DNA of 64,000 nt. Origin: Tretioscincus oriximinensis. Lineage: Eukaryota; Chordata; Lepidosauria; Squamata; Gymnophthalmidae. The stretch lies in contig JAJVDF010000213.1 in the NCBI GenBank assembly GCA_022410635.1, positions 66,962 through 130,961 on the forward strand, written 5' to 3'. A model generated the notes under the pieces. The model was not told where the DNA came from, searched no databases, and saw only the letters and a program-made list of their open reading frames with translations. This document shows, in pieces, positions 10,691-23,769 of this stretch (position 1 is its first letter; each line of letters starts with the position of its first letter). A program made the translations under genes and the position numbers.

Positions 10691-13087
10691 GAACCCTTTA
10701 TATATAAAGAAATATTTCTACAAAAGGCAGGCATTTGAAGTCTTCCCTTTATTCAGAGTCAGATCAGATAGATTTTCTGTATGTGCATAACTTCAAGCAA
10801 GTGTAATGATTCCATGTGCTTCTGGCTGGCTATTTCAATAGAAATTTTGTTTTCCTACATACGTTTTGTGGTTCAAATTATTATTATTAAACAATTGTGT
10901 TAATAATGAGATTATGACAATGACCAACCTGAAAAGCTTTTTAAAAAGTTAGATAAATTCCTGGAGGACTAGAATATCAATGATTACTATAATAAGGTAC
11001 TGCATCTAGGCTAGAGACACTTATGAGTTCTAAAAGCCACTTGCAAGGATCAAATTACTGTTGAAGCAATTGCTGAGGCACTATTCCTGGATGCTGGACT
11101 AGACGAACTATGGCCTGAACCAGCAAGGATTCTCTTACATCTGCATATTCTTAATTTGTAAGCTTTTCTAGGGTTAACATGTTTCAAACACTCAACACAG
11201 ATCTCAGTGGTTTGTGAAACTTCTTGTTTTAATGTTGTTGGGGGAATAACACTATATGAAATACCCACAATCCGCACAAAATTAGCAAACATTGTGGCAC
11301 TTGTTAGACACAGAAAAGTCTTCTGTTTTGAATCCACTGCCACTGTTTGCATGACTCACCTAAAGTTACATTGTTGAATGATGATTTCCTGGTCCTGTTA
11401 CTTTCCAACACAGGAAATAGTCTTTTTGGAACTTTTTATTGTCTTCAGTAAACAAAGCAATCTAAGTTGGAACCGTCACAGCCAGGGAATGAGTTTCCCA
11501 ACTATGGTGTTTGTATGACTAGGGATGGTGTCAACAGTGTGAAAAAGCTTATCACTGTTTTACGAACACTACAAAGGTATTCTTAGCACTCTGTGTGAGG
11601 GAGATTACACATGTGTGATAATTGTAAATAAGAATTAAAGAAAAAAATCCTGATGATACATGGAAATTGGAGATTTGCAAAATGGGTAATGTAGGGAAAA
11701 TGTTTAGATACACAAAATTGAACAATAGCAGAAGATAAGGAAAGTAGAAAGGGGAGGGTGTATATTTTATGAATGCTGTGATGTTTTTTGTGCATGGCAT
11801 GTTTTTATGTGATTGCATTGCACAAATAAGAAATGATCTAATAAAAGCTTTGAAAATTCAAAAAATGGCAATTAGAGATAAATGAAGTATGACTTATCAC
11901 TAGAAAAGTAAAAGAGAATGAACAAAACAAAACAAGTATCTAGGATAGTTAATATTTTAAAATGCTGTTGAAGTACAAAGTGGTCTAAATTGAATAGGAT
12001 GATGCTACAAAATCAGTTCTAAATTTAGAAACTGTTTTTTCTTACTGTAGCAATTTGCTTCATAATACAGGATATTTTGGCATTCTTAGAATTGCATTTC
12101 CTCAGCACCTGTCTTTTTTTTACTTAGAATAGCCTTTCATAATCAAAATATTTCTGTCTCCTCAAAGCTTCCTGCTTGCCTGAGGCATGCAGCAATGAAG
12201 TCTGTGAGCAACTTGAACCACAAAAGCACTTTAATTTCTTGGCACTGCTTTCTTAAAAATTAAAATAAAATCTGGGTATTATCTATCATCTATCGATCAT
12301 CTGTCTGTCTTCTGTATATCATCTACTGATCATGTATCAATCATGTATCGATCAATCAATCATATATATATTGATCATCTATCATCTACTATCTACCATC
12401 ATCTGTCTAAGGCCCTGTTTGCACAGGTTTCAGTAACCTTTAAGGATTTGTTAAAACACATCAAATGTGCAACAGGTCTCTAAAACATATTATGTATCCT
12501 GTGTAAAACCAACCTAATATTTATCTATCTAAAACAACTTCTTTTCTGTTATGAGATTTGTTTGCCTGCTTTTTTATGAGTGGAATACTCTATGTTTTTG
12601 GACCTTGGACAAAAATACTGGAGATATGGTGGCACCATATCACAATATATTTAAATAAAGAGTATGAAATGCATGACTAAAATCCCCAGAAGGAATGTTC
12701 TTCCAGTAATAACAAACACCAGATGAAATCCAAAATGGGGTTTAAACCCAAAATAACCCAATTGCTCCTCCATTCATATTTACCTCCCAAATCCACAGTG
12801 AGCTGACAAGAGGAAAACTGAGGGACAAGGAAAAAGGTACCGCGCATATCAGCCAGCTGCGATTTTGCAGTCTTGGTTGGTGTCTTCTCATGATTGTTAC
12901 ATTGCTACAAAGGAGCTTTTTTCCTGGGTGAACCTTAAGAGGACATTGGAAGCTCTGTTGCCTTGTGTGGCAGAGGCATTATGATGATCTTACCACCTTG
13001 TGTGGAAGTAGCCTTAGTTTCATATTGTGTAGTCCTGGATTATCCCATTTTAAAATCGATTGAGTGTTACAATTACTTCACGTATGC
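10691..13087. other. Intron sequence with a degenerate tetranucleotide repeat
   Basis: Mostly unassigned. Open frames at 11050-11352 and 11552-11818 (- strand) show no domain. The microsatellite at 12281-12408 is listed separately. Confidence 0.5.
12281..12408. repeat. Degenerate ATCT/ATCA microsatellite
   Basis: Imperfect tandem units of atct, atca and gatc over about 130 bp. A short tatctatct echo lies near 12520. Confidence 0.8.
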
Positions 13088-13089
13088 TA

Positions 13090-14473
13090 CTCACGAAAAG
13101 TTAGGAATGTGTGGCTGTTGGTGATAACACTACACGCTACAGTGATATTGTATCCTGAAAGTAGGCTATTTCAGTCAGATCATGCAGTGGTGTTTTCCTT
13201 ATCTCAATCAAATTTTTGAAGAAAAAGCCAGCAACAGTGGAGGGCATAACCCAAACAATAATGGCACTGTCTCAATAACATGTCTTGTGGCCCTGAGCAA
13301 CAATTACGGCTTGACAATGACATCTCATGCTGTCCACAAGTCAAGTTATTGACTACTGAGGCATGCCATCCCTCTCTTCTTGAAGTGCACCCCTCAGATC
13401 ATTGAGGTTCAGGGATATAGGCCTCTATACCATGACTCAGCTGATCCCACAGGTGGTCCAGCGGGTTCAGGTCTGGAGAAAGTGGTCCATGTGAGATATC
13501 CCAGCCTCCAACAGCTGTTCCCTAATGATGCAATCTCAATGAGCTGGAGCATTGTCATCCATGAAGATGAAAAGATCTTTGTGTTGTTCATTCAGAGGCA
13601 TAATGATATTATTTAAATAGTAGCAGCTTATCGCTGTACCATCCACAAAGTGTAGGACAGTTCTGTATTGACTGGACCCACCTGCCCACACTGTAACGTC
13701 ACCACCATGGATAGAGCTCTCCTTGATGTCTCCAGAATCGTTGATGACCATCTGTGCAGAGTGAAGTGACTTTCATCACTGAGCAGCACTGAGGTGCTCC
13801 CTGGCCCAGGTAAGATGACGATGTCTGTACCTGGGGTATGTTCAGGTATCCTTGCTGGTCGTCTAGCACGCAGATCACACTGATGCAAATGGTTAGGAAT
13901 ACTCTGATGTGACACTTGAGTGTCTCTCATCTCCCTTAAATGTGCCTGGAGTTCTGTGGCATGCATCATCCTGTTTCTCAGGGCAGTGTATAATGTTGCC
14001 AAAGGACACCCACTTCTGTGAGTCTTCCAGTCCCTCTGTATCACTGTTGCAACCTGCTGATGACACTCTGTGAGACTTTAAGCTCAATGGCCACTAGTGT
14101 CTGAGAGCATTCTGCTTGTAGCCTCACAATGGCAAAGTACTGTTGCTCCACAGTAAGGTGTTGTTTTGGTCTCATGATGTCACCATGTGTCCAGCCTGAT
14201 TAGGAGGACTGTTTAAACCTCAATTCAAATTCATTCCCTCAGTTGATTGGCTGGTTCAGGGATCAACCACCTGTTGTCATGTTTGTCATTCAGCGCCTTG
14301 TTAGAGAGCAGTGAGTTGTGCCAACAATACTAAAACATTGGTCAGTTGCACATGTGCTTTCTAATGTGCACAGAGGGTGCAATTTAGCTCATTTGCAAAA
14401 AAAAAAACAAAAAACCATTATGTTCATCTATAACTTCCTACCCAAAGCCAACTATCCCTAGCTTTTTGTGAGT
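13090..14473 (-). mobile_element. Tc1/mariner-type DNA transposon, inactive
   Basis: Both ends carry related terminal inverted repeats. The left begins ctcacgaaaagttagga (13090 on). The right, read in reverse, begins actcacaaaaagctaggga (ending about 14473). TA dinucleotides at 13088-13089 and 14474-14475 fit the TA target of this superfamily. The total length, about 1.38 kb, is typical of a Tc1-like element. Confidence 0.85.
13200..14180 (-). pseudogene. Broken Tc1-like transposase
   Basis: Read on the - strand, the segments in order are: a helix-turn-helix part (13893-14180, degenerate); the catalytic region with VSHQSIPNHLHQCDLRARRP and LLSDESHFTLHRW (13628-14044), where DES carries the first catalytic Asp; WAGGSS and MDDNAPAH (13536-13751), the second Asp region; and a C-terminal piece reading SPDLNPLDHLWDQLS around 13440-13510, followed by further diverged sequence. 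Frames change between pieces and stops interrupt, so no full-length transposase can be made. The family normally has about 340 residues. No host role is suggested. Confidence 0.85.
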
Positions 14474-14475
14474 TA

Positions 14476-16375
14476 TTATTATTGATTCGTATTTGGAGGG
14501 GAAGCTGAGATCATCCTATCATTTATGTCAATCTGTGCAGGGGAAGGATGAAATTCTAATATTGTATACTTTCACACAAACACAAAAACAATAAGTATGA
14601 AAGAAACATCTGTGGGGTGCTGCAGTCCTCTTCTGAAAAATAAAAGAGGAGAAGACATACTTGAATTTGTGGAATATGAACTATTCTTAGAGAAACTTTC
14701 TGGTTGCAAATATCAAGCAGGACATGGATGCGTAGACTTCTAAGATCTTTCTACCATGGCATTCTATCATGGTCAACTAGTTTGTTTTAATAGAAAAAAT
14801 CAAACGTTTTGACTGCGTGTAGAGTTGCAATCACTTCATTAGTGGTCAAGTGAATAATAACTAAAGAAAGATACAGGATTGCATGTGTGTATGGTCAAAA
14901 TTGTTGAGTACTGTAATTCCCATATGCTTTCCCTGTAGTATCTGTTTTGAGCTTGTCACATGATATTTAGAATCTTAACCCTTGGTCAAAGAAACCATAA
15001 TTCCATTAAACTTTGAAAGTCATATCACAAATATGTATTGACATAAAGTAAGCCCTTTTCTAACAACATGCTCCAAAGACTTGCTCTCTTTGTATCTCTA
15101 GGATCTAAAAAGTGAAATTGTATTGGCCCTCTTGATCTGCACTGGAAGCTTATGAAAAGCATCACAGGTTTCAAATAAAGCCCAAGAGGAAATTTTCAGC
15201 CCAAGAGGCTTCCTTTTTTCAGCTTTTGAGACAGTTACATGTTTTACCTGTCTACCTGTCACTTGGCACAATAGGGATCTGGAACAGAAGATGGTACAAA
15301 CAACAGATCTGAACTGCTGGACAGGGAAACAATTTATTCATTTGAATTGATACCCCGCAGCATCTCCATTATCTTAGGATGCATAAAAAGTGATTAATAC
15401 CTCACAAGGTAAAGAATGGGCTAGTACAATGCTGTCCAAAGAAATTGCTTGCTATACTTTTTTAACAATTTTATCCAAATAGATACAGAAACAGGTAAAG
15501 AAATGGAAAAAAATATGGCAAACTAATATTGGAAGTTGTTCAGACTTAGGCTGTCTCCAAACACTTCTTTATTTCACTGTTTGATGGTATTCCAGAGTAA
15601 AGTGCTCTCTCACCAAAATGATTGTGTGTTGTTTAGACAGCTGGGTCAAGCATGTGCAAACAGAGGCACTTATGTATCTGGATGTGTTTTTTTTTTGATA
15701 CATTTGATATTTTGATGGTTGGCTATTGTCCACATGCAAGTGAAGCTGCCATTTTTAATTGATTTTGGCCTCACATGCATAGCAGCTATTCTAAAGATGA
15801 TATTCAGACAGGATGGACTCTTGCACATATATTATAACTGTGTTGTGGGACAGAACCTTAATATTTTGGTGATATGCTGAGATTGCCATAGATATATGTA
15901 ACAATCTTACCAAGTAGCTCTAGGATAGTACTGGGTTTGACACTCTGCCTACAGATAATTTTCCATGTTCATTGATAGGACAATTGTTCTGCTTGGCTTG
16001 GTTTTACAGTTTTGCTTTTCTGGAAAGCAATCTGCTTTTGACTTTCAAAAATTGCCTTTTAAAATGAATTGATTAAAGCTTTGAATTTAAATGTTTTCCT
16101 GAAGATTTCGCCCTAGAAAGAGCAGATGTGTGGCTTGGGGTGCTCTGAGATTTATGTGGTGATCACACTGGTTATTAGGGAATGTTGCCCATCCCTATAT
16201 GAGCAACAATGCTGGCAACTGTGTCTGTGTGGTCACATTTTTCTGTGACCACACATATGCACTTCACCAGTTAAAATGGAAATACACAGAATGTCCCATT
16301 ACCTCAGGAGAAAGCACCATCACTGTTACTAGCTGAGGCTTCTTAGTCCAAGAAAGAGGACGAGATTCAATTATC
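14476..16375. other. Intron sequence, mostly unassigned
   Basis: No gene seen. Around 15548-15660 a stretch starting aggctgtctccaaacact resembles the edge of a MITE-like family (compare 63552-63701), but no partner end was identified. Confidence 0.45.
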
Positions 16376-16500
16376 ATAAGAACATAAGAAGAGCCATACT
16401 GGATCAGGCCACAGCCATCTAGCCCAGCATTCTGTCTCACACAGAGGCCCACCAGATGCACCTGGGCAGTCCAAACAGAGGAATCCTGTGGTATCCATGT
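16376..16500 (+). repeat. CR1-like LINE 3'-region fragment
   Basis: Contains aacataagaagagccatact, ggatcaggccacagcc, and ccagcattctgtctcacac. The same order of motifs occurs at 29821-30055 (+), 39611-39924 (-) and 49500-49679 (-). I assign it to the CR1-like LINE 3' region from recall of reptile repeats; this was not checked. Confidence 0.55.
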
Positions 16501-17773
16501 GGATATTTTATTGAAAGTGATAACATCCAAAAAAAGACCAGAAGTTAAGTTCTAACTTTGGTAGTAACGAAAGAACTAAAACGAGAAATGGAAAGCAAAT
16601 GGTTATATAGTCTATGCTGTGCTTCACCCTGCATAGACTAGTGGGCCAATAGAGACCTGCACAGTTTGCCATCAAAGAGTGAGCCAGCAGGAAAGCTGGA
16701 AAGTGAAAGTAAAAAGAGGAAAAAGAAAACTACAACAGAAAATTCACTAACAATCACAGCTGCTTTTCCCTGATTTTTTAAAAGTGGGATGTGCACTTTC
16801 TTTATAATTTCCTTATTCTAGGATGGCATGAATGTGGTAATCCAGCATTAAGCATAAAGGAAATGTCATGTGGATACACAGTGTAATGTAATGTGCCCTA
16901 TGTGGTATTCAGAAAGGTTCAGAAGCTGAGCTTAGTATATAATGCAGCAGCCCAATCGTCAGTGAGAGTTTCTGGTCAGATATACATAACATTGGTCCTG
17001 AAAAATCTGCTCTGGCAACTGTTCTGCTTCTGTTCACAATATAAATAATTTTGTTTTGCTTTCCCCCACCTGCTTACAATAAGCCTGAATATTGGAGCAT
17101 CAGAACTGTACATAAAGTGTCCATTACTGTGAACTCTAATGCTCTCAAACTTTCTCTCTTTTTTTTCTCTGTATATTTTGCCAGCAATGTTTTCAGTTGC
17201 TTGTGCTTTCTCTGCTGACATATCATTCAGAAAACTAGCAAAAGACCTCACAAACAAACAAACACCCCATAATCTTGGAGATTTTTTTTTAAGAAGTAGG
17301 TTTAGGCAACTTCTTCAGGAATCAGTTTTATATGTATCAAAATACTACATTTTTTGCCAGATTTTGTTCATTTCTTCAGAATAAGTATGTGTCGGAGTTG
17401 CACCTCAGTTAGCTAAGAACTGAACATAAAATTAACATCTGAGGATTGACAACAAAACATTACTATTTTAAACTAGTTTAAACCGATGATAAATATGTTC
17501 CATTAAGACTGTTTGCATTTTACTAATTAACAGAAGATGTATGCACAGCATCTTGTCATATCTCTCTATAAAACCAAATTGACATTTTAGCCTTTCCTGC
17601 ATTAGGCCTTATTCTGGATTGTTTCAGAATAACAATCTGCCACTCACATGTTAATGCACATTAGGGAAGGCTCAGAGTGAATCTTGCTTATTCAGTATCC
17701 ATCATATGGATGGCAGATATTTAACCTAGAATAATGTCCAGTGCAGAACAGACCCTAGACTTGGGAAGAGTCA
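16501..17773. other. Intron sequence, no recognised element
   Basis: AT-rich. Open frames at 16976-17257 (-) and 17139-17384 (+) overlap on opposite strands and show no recognisable domain. Confidence 0.45.
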
Positions 17774-18150
17774 TAACAGAGCATTCACATTGCTAATCAC
17801 ATTATTCCCAATCATTCCAAATGCATTCTTAATATTTACATTGTATGGGCTGCTTTTAGGTAGTTCTCAGCCATCCCTGCATTATGGTGATATTCTGGCA
17901 AAAGTACAGATGTTGTATTCTAATCTTTCTGTGTTTTGCATGTCACATGATATGTTTTCAACCAGTCACAGGAGCTAGAACAGCCTGGCAGAACACAGAA
18001 GGCCTGATATATAGTCTTCACACTTCCTGCTTCTGGGTAAGGAATAGGAGTGTTTCTCCCTAGGTGAGGGCAAAAGGGAAGGAACAGTCCCTCACAAGTC
18101 AGTGGATCTGAATGGTGCCTAGAAACCATTCTCTGAAGATAAGTGCAGGA
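17774..18150. repeat. Interspersed repeat, unclassified (copy 1)
   Basis: Shares with 43738-44555 the opening acagagcattcacattgcta, the following atgcattcttaa-type stretch, and the ending gaatggt.cctag.aaccatt. Orientation is the same in both. There is no coding capacity and the family is not recognised. Confidence 0.6.
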
Positions 18151-21100
18151 CAGTCACCTTCCTCAAGTTAATGCTTTCTGCTTCCAAGCTTCTCATATTA
18201 TTCATCTATATGTAGTAATCAATCTTCTCCAGAAATTATAAGACAAGCAGGATGTGTCTGAAAATTTTAAATTTGCTATAGCAAACAGGAAATTATTTAA
18301 TGATTTGTAAAAGATCTTTCTCATTCTACGGAGTGTTGATAAATGGACAGTACATCATGATTTACTTAATCTCACTTGCTGCTTGGATTTTATTGAAGTT
18401 TAAATAGTTCTAATATGTTTGCTTGTTTTAGGCATTTAAAAATTTAGTTTAAATGCTTTCCCAATTTGTTACTTTGTATCAGTGGGATTACATTGGAGAA
18501 CTAATCTACAGTGGTCTTGATTTTGGATGCCAGTATTAAATCACATGCAGTAACAACAAAATGTCTGAGTGGTTGAAGTTAATTTGCAGGTGGGATTGTT
18601 CACATGCCAGTCTCCTTCCTTTCTAAATATTCCAGGATGGAGAAAGTGGATTAAAGATAGAATGAGAACATAAAGGCCACACACTGCAAATGATCTAAGG
18701 ATCTGCTGTCCACATGCTATTTCTTCTGAAGACTTAGTGAGTCCTCGTCCAGTCAGAAAACGGAAATAAACAAAAGTATGTTTCTCATGTTCAGAACTCC
18801 GTAGTATGCATTTTGATGACATGCCAAACTAAGCTACTAGAATGGGCATCACAGAGGCTCTCAGGCTAGGAACATTTATTTTAGCCCATGGAAGCCTCCT
18901 ATTCTGGACTCAAAGTTCACATGCATTTTAAAGCCAGAGTCATGTAGCTGGTGCTATTCTAGTTCAAGTGTTTCCATGATCAAACTAACAGGCTTGACTG
19001 AATCAGGGTAACTAATAGACTATGGACAAATAAATGCAGAATGAGTCTAATACGTAAATCTGACTGTTGCTCTGTGAACCTGATGCTAAATTAAAGAAGC
19101 AAATTATATTTTTGACAAATAATAATCTGCCTAATTTTGGTTAGGCTTCTATCAGATACCTTAAAATATGTCCGGGTGAGTTCACAATGAAACTACATGC
19201 CAAATTTTCAGAAAAATTCTGTCAATGTAAAATATCCAATATGAATTCTTCCCAGAACCTAGTAGAAATGGGTTGCCAAAGAAACCTATCAAAGTCATGC
19301 TAATCACATTATGGAAATCTGGTCAACACATCCTCCCAATTTCTATGCACCCTCTCCTGAGATGTACAGGAATAGATAGTCATCCCCCAGGGATTCACAA
19401 ATCTACTAAAAATGCAGTACATAAACAAGATCTTCAAGGTCTTATGGTAAGTTACTTGGTTCTAGTCAGCAGATGAGGTAAAGACTTTGAAGTCCTTGTT
19501 TATGTAACTGTGTTTTTTGTAGATTTGTGAATCATGCAAATGGGCCAAAGAAGTGCAAAAGTGTCCATGGGTGTGGACAGACATCAGCGCTGACCTTCAT
19601 GTACAGGCATATAAGATGTTCAGCCCAACATAGTGCAGTGGAAAAGGAACCTATGCGTCACTTAACTAGTTTTGGCCAAGTAACAGAATAGTTCCTATGG
19701 CAGAGATTCCAGGCATATCTTGGCAGGTATGCAGAAATACAATCCTTGTAAAGAGTACTGTGGAAATTATACACAGTGATTCTTAGACCTTCAGTAAAAG
19801 CTTCATGACAGTTTGTTGTATTCACTAGTGTTTTTATTTCCTATCTAGTTTAGGCAAAAACTAAAAACTCAACAGCATTGATGGCTATTATATTTAAGGG
19901 CACCAACCATTCTTTAAGTGGCACCACAACAAAAAAGACCCTGTTTATAGTCAGATGGATTTTGTTTGATACTGTCTATATGGAAGAAGGAATTCAAAGC
20001 TTTAAACATCAATCACAAAGCTTAAATTGGACACAGCGATGAATTGACAATCACAGCATCTTGTGCTATAAACAAGAATTGTATTTTCATGTGAATAAGC
20101 CTCCAGGGAGTACAATATATGTGACATTTTCTGAAATGTTTTCCACTAGCCTTGGATTATAGCTCATACATAAAAATCACAAAAATGACTTGCCATAGTC
20201 TTAGTTATTTAGAAGCTATATTCCTGCAGAAAAATAGTTGTGTGATTTGAGCTTATACATTAATCTGGTATACATGTTTTCAGAACCAACCACAAGAAAT
20301 AGTTGAATATACAGTTGAATATACTTTTTAAAGGTAGACAGATAGATGAAACACTCTTGTTCCTGTTCAGAAAAGACAAATAATTAACACAACTATCGTG
20401 CTATCTTCTTACATATTTTACATATTACACACACACATATTTTGCTTCCTGACAACTTTTTGAATGTCTTATAAATATTTTTATAACTAAACAATATTGA
20501 TCAAAAGTGGAAAACTGAACTAATTATTATTGCACTAACATCTAATGCTATTTCTTGAACAAACTTAATGAAGTAGACAAAGCCAATGATAATCAGAGCA
20601 TAAACATACAGCTTTCCATCTTTATGAATAGTTAGCTGTGTTTTTGAATGAAAGTTAAATTCATATCTATGAATGCAGACCATATTGGAAAATGAGATTT
20701 ACTATCTTGAAAAAGTAATACTTACTCAGCCATCTGATGGTATCTGAGCATTAAGCATTCTGAAATGAATGCATAAAACAGTTTTATTACAAGATGCTGT
20801 TCTGAATTATTACAGTCTCCCTTATGGTACACTTTTGTTGCCAAAACAGTATACAGGAATGTTAGGTTATTTATTTGTTTCCTTGATGTCGGGAGAAGAC
20901 AGACTTATTTTAATAATTGGTAGTTTGCATTCCTTATCAATTAACAGCTTTTCTTAAACCAGTATAACTGTACTTTACCACTCATTAAAATAAAATAAGA
21001 AATAGACAAGTAATAGGGATATCAGATAAAATGTCACCCAAGGTCTTAGTCACATACCTTATTTTAATCCCTTTTTAGGTCTCAAATGGATTTAACACGC

Positions 21101-21855
21101 ATTCAGTCTGATTTGAATCTTGTGCTTTTCATTGTCACCTGGGATTCCCCCACCTTAGTCTACTTTTTAGTGTTGGAACAGAGACTATGGATGTGTATCA
21201 GAGTTGGTCCCTCATAGCAACCTGGCTGTCTGCAGCTTAGTTCATCTCCTCTCCTCCCCACACTCCCTACTGTATTGCTTGTTGCTTGCCAGACAGCAAG
21301 AGACAGCGGAAAGCTGCTTTAGCATTAGAAAAGCATTCTAGCCACTCACCTCCCCCATATTATAGCCCCTGTGTCCCAGCTTCCTTTCAGTTGCAGGCAG
21401 CAGGGAGGGAAAAAATGACCTCTGCTGGGAAAGATGATGTGCTTTTGTCTGCCAATTGGAACTCTGGGGCAGGGAATAATATTGGCATGGGACACTCCGG
21501 TGGTGGTTTTGGAATGGGGGAAAGAAGTTACCTATTATTCCTTGTTCTGCTATGACCCATCAATTCACAACTTGACCTCTTCCTGGGGTGGGAACAGAAA
21601 TGCTAGAGCAACACATGAATTATTTTCTACAGCGCTACTTTGAAATAGCTTCCCTGTGAAGGTACATAAGGTACCAAGTTGCTGCGGATGGCTACAGAGG
21701 GAGTCCACACAAATATAAATTAGAACAATAGTGCAAAAAACAAACGCTAATGCACACGTGTTACAAAGTTGGAACCCGAAAGCTAACAAGTGATGAAACA
21801 GAACCCAGAGGAATAAACCAAGGTTGGAGAGGAATAGGCATGGCTAGAATAGGCA
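18151..21855. other. Intron sequence, no recognised element
   Basis: AT-rich. A short (ca)n lies at about 20428-20438. Open frames of 60-93 codons show no domain. Confidence 0.45.
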
Positions 21856-22670
21856 CGTGGCAGGTGCAGCACCTTGGCCGAGAGGGCGGGCCAGCCACTT
21901 AAACTGGCCCGTAGCAAAGAGGACACGCCCTGTGACGTGTCACCCCCCCACACAAGATGGGGGTCCCGGCTACCACCGCCGGGTTAACCTGATGCCCGGC
22001 TACCACCGCTGGGTCACGTGGCCAGCTGGGCCGCTCAGGCCTTTAAAATACCAAATGGGACCATGCTCCATGACATGGTTTCTGGGCTGGCCTGGTTGCC
22101 CAGCCCCCCGATATAGGTGCCCGAGCCTTAATGCAACACCAGCGGCCCTGGCCTTGTTGGGTACTAACCAAGGGATCATTGAGGCTAGATGGGCTCTCGT
22201 GGATCATTCCCGTGTACAGCCCACCTCAATGACTCCAAGCTTGCTTTGGCCCCACCCCTACCAAGGGTAGGCACACAAGCTCAGAACCCTTTTAAGAAGG
22301 GCCCCTAAACTATGAGTGGTTACATGTATGATGCTTTTATGACTCCTCCTTCCCCTGCCAAGGTTAAAAGGGAGGGAAGGGTGGGATTCGCGTTGCACTG
22401 GCAAATGAAGGAGATGGGAGGGGCGAGCCAGGTTATATACGCACTCGCCCCTCCCCCGTCACAGGCTGGCGTGTCATATCCCATCGCCCACTTCCTGGGC
22501 AACGAGATGGAGGTGCGAGTCCTAGACGGACTCCTTCCGGCCACCGGCAGCAAACTCCCGCTGCCATCCCAGCCGGGCCGGTAAGTCGATTTATGCAGTT
22601 TGGGGAATATTGTGATGCCTGGTTAAAATACACCTCTTACCGCACACCTTTCTTCTGCAGGTTGTCTCAT
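21856..22670. repeat. GC-rich block, possible unclassified retroelement terminal region
   Basis: Base composition is abruptly GC-rich against AT-rich flanks. Within it are two near-identical lines, ggctaccaccgc(c/t)ggg at about 21968 and 22000, a stretch ccttttaagaagggcccct at about 22289, a TATA-like ttatatac at 22433-22440, a donor-like gtaagt at 22581, and an acceptor-like pyrimidine tract ending cag at 22660. Part of it appears related to 23770-24480. It could be the LTR or leader of a retroelement, or a processed CpG-rich promoter. Open frames on both strands here look like GC-driven chance frames. Confidence 0.4.
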
Positions 22671-23769
22671 GCTTAGGGGGGATCATATTTTAATATTTTT
22701 AGTATTGTGTTTGTAGTGAAATACAAATACTGTATATTAAATTAAATAATATGTAAAAATCAAAATGCATGTCAGAAAAGATGGAGACATCAACATCTCA
22801 TTGCTCCAGTGTCACCATAGGGGTCATTGTTGAAAGAGGACTTAGGCATAGGAAAGGTTCTGGGCTTTATTCATCAGATGTAGAAAGATTTATAATGCAA
22901 CATCAACCATAGACAGCTCCATCTCCTAATGGTGCTACTTCACTCTCAGGAATAGAAGGGGTTATATTCAATCAGAAACTTGAGATTTGTAATGATGATG
23001 TTGTTTGTGTTTGGAAATATGTATATTCTAAACTTCTCCTGATTGGATCATGAGGGTATTTGAATTTTATATAATATTTCCCTCCTTCCCTATTCCATTT
23101 ATTTATACTGGGAAGGGAGTATTATCCCACTTTGCCCCAATATCAAAATATAAAAACAGAACTATTCAATCTCCTATTCACCTTTAAATATTTTATGTAG
23201 CCTTATTAAAAGAAACTACATGTTGGGTGTTTTTGAAGAGCAAACATCAATGCTTAACAATTTTATGTAAATTAACTTCATTGTTATACTAGAAGGTGAT
23301 AATAAAATTATACATAAAATATTGGGCAATATTTGTCTACATATATTAGATGTATTCATATCAAATTTATTCCTGCTACTATCATTATCATTATCATCTT
23401 TATTATTAAGCCGTGCCTAACTATAGCTTTCATCTATGTTGCAATCTGCGGGCTAACCAAAGAAAATGAAATTAAGTTTTGTCCATGTCAGATTCATACA
23501 TGTAATTTGTCAGCCAAAAAAATCAATATTATAAATAAAATTCTGATTTCTTTGAGATATGGTAATAAAGATTCACTATTGCCGGTGAAGGCTATCCTGG
23601 CATTAATGTGCATAGACCATTAACATTTGAACATTTTATTATACAGCAACATTGATTTTAGCATATACATTGAAATCACATGGAAATGCCCATGTAGGCA
23701 TTAGCATAGATGCAATAAAGTGGAATAAACTAGGTCATCGTTAAAAAGTAGTAGGAGTGCGGAAGGCAC
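22671..23769. other. Intron sequence, no recognised element
   Basis: AT-rich, with atcatt repeats around 23381-23405. A 96-codon frame at 23333-23623 has no recognisable domain and low-complexity Ile runs. Confidence 0.45.

Noticed and set aside
12281..12408. CRISPR-like array from the repeated atct/gatc units
   Set aside because: Units are short, contiguous and degenerate with no spacers; it is a eukaryotic microsatellite.
21857..22633. 137-, 90-, 77- and 66-codon frames in the GC-rich island
   Set aside because: They overlap on both strands, have skewed Pro/Gly/Ala composition and no recognisable domain; treated as composition effects.
23333..23623. 96-codon + strand frame
   Set aside because: Ile-rich low-complexity start from an atcatt repeat; no recognisable domain.
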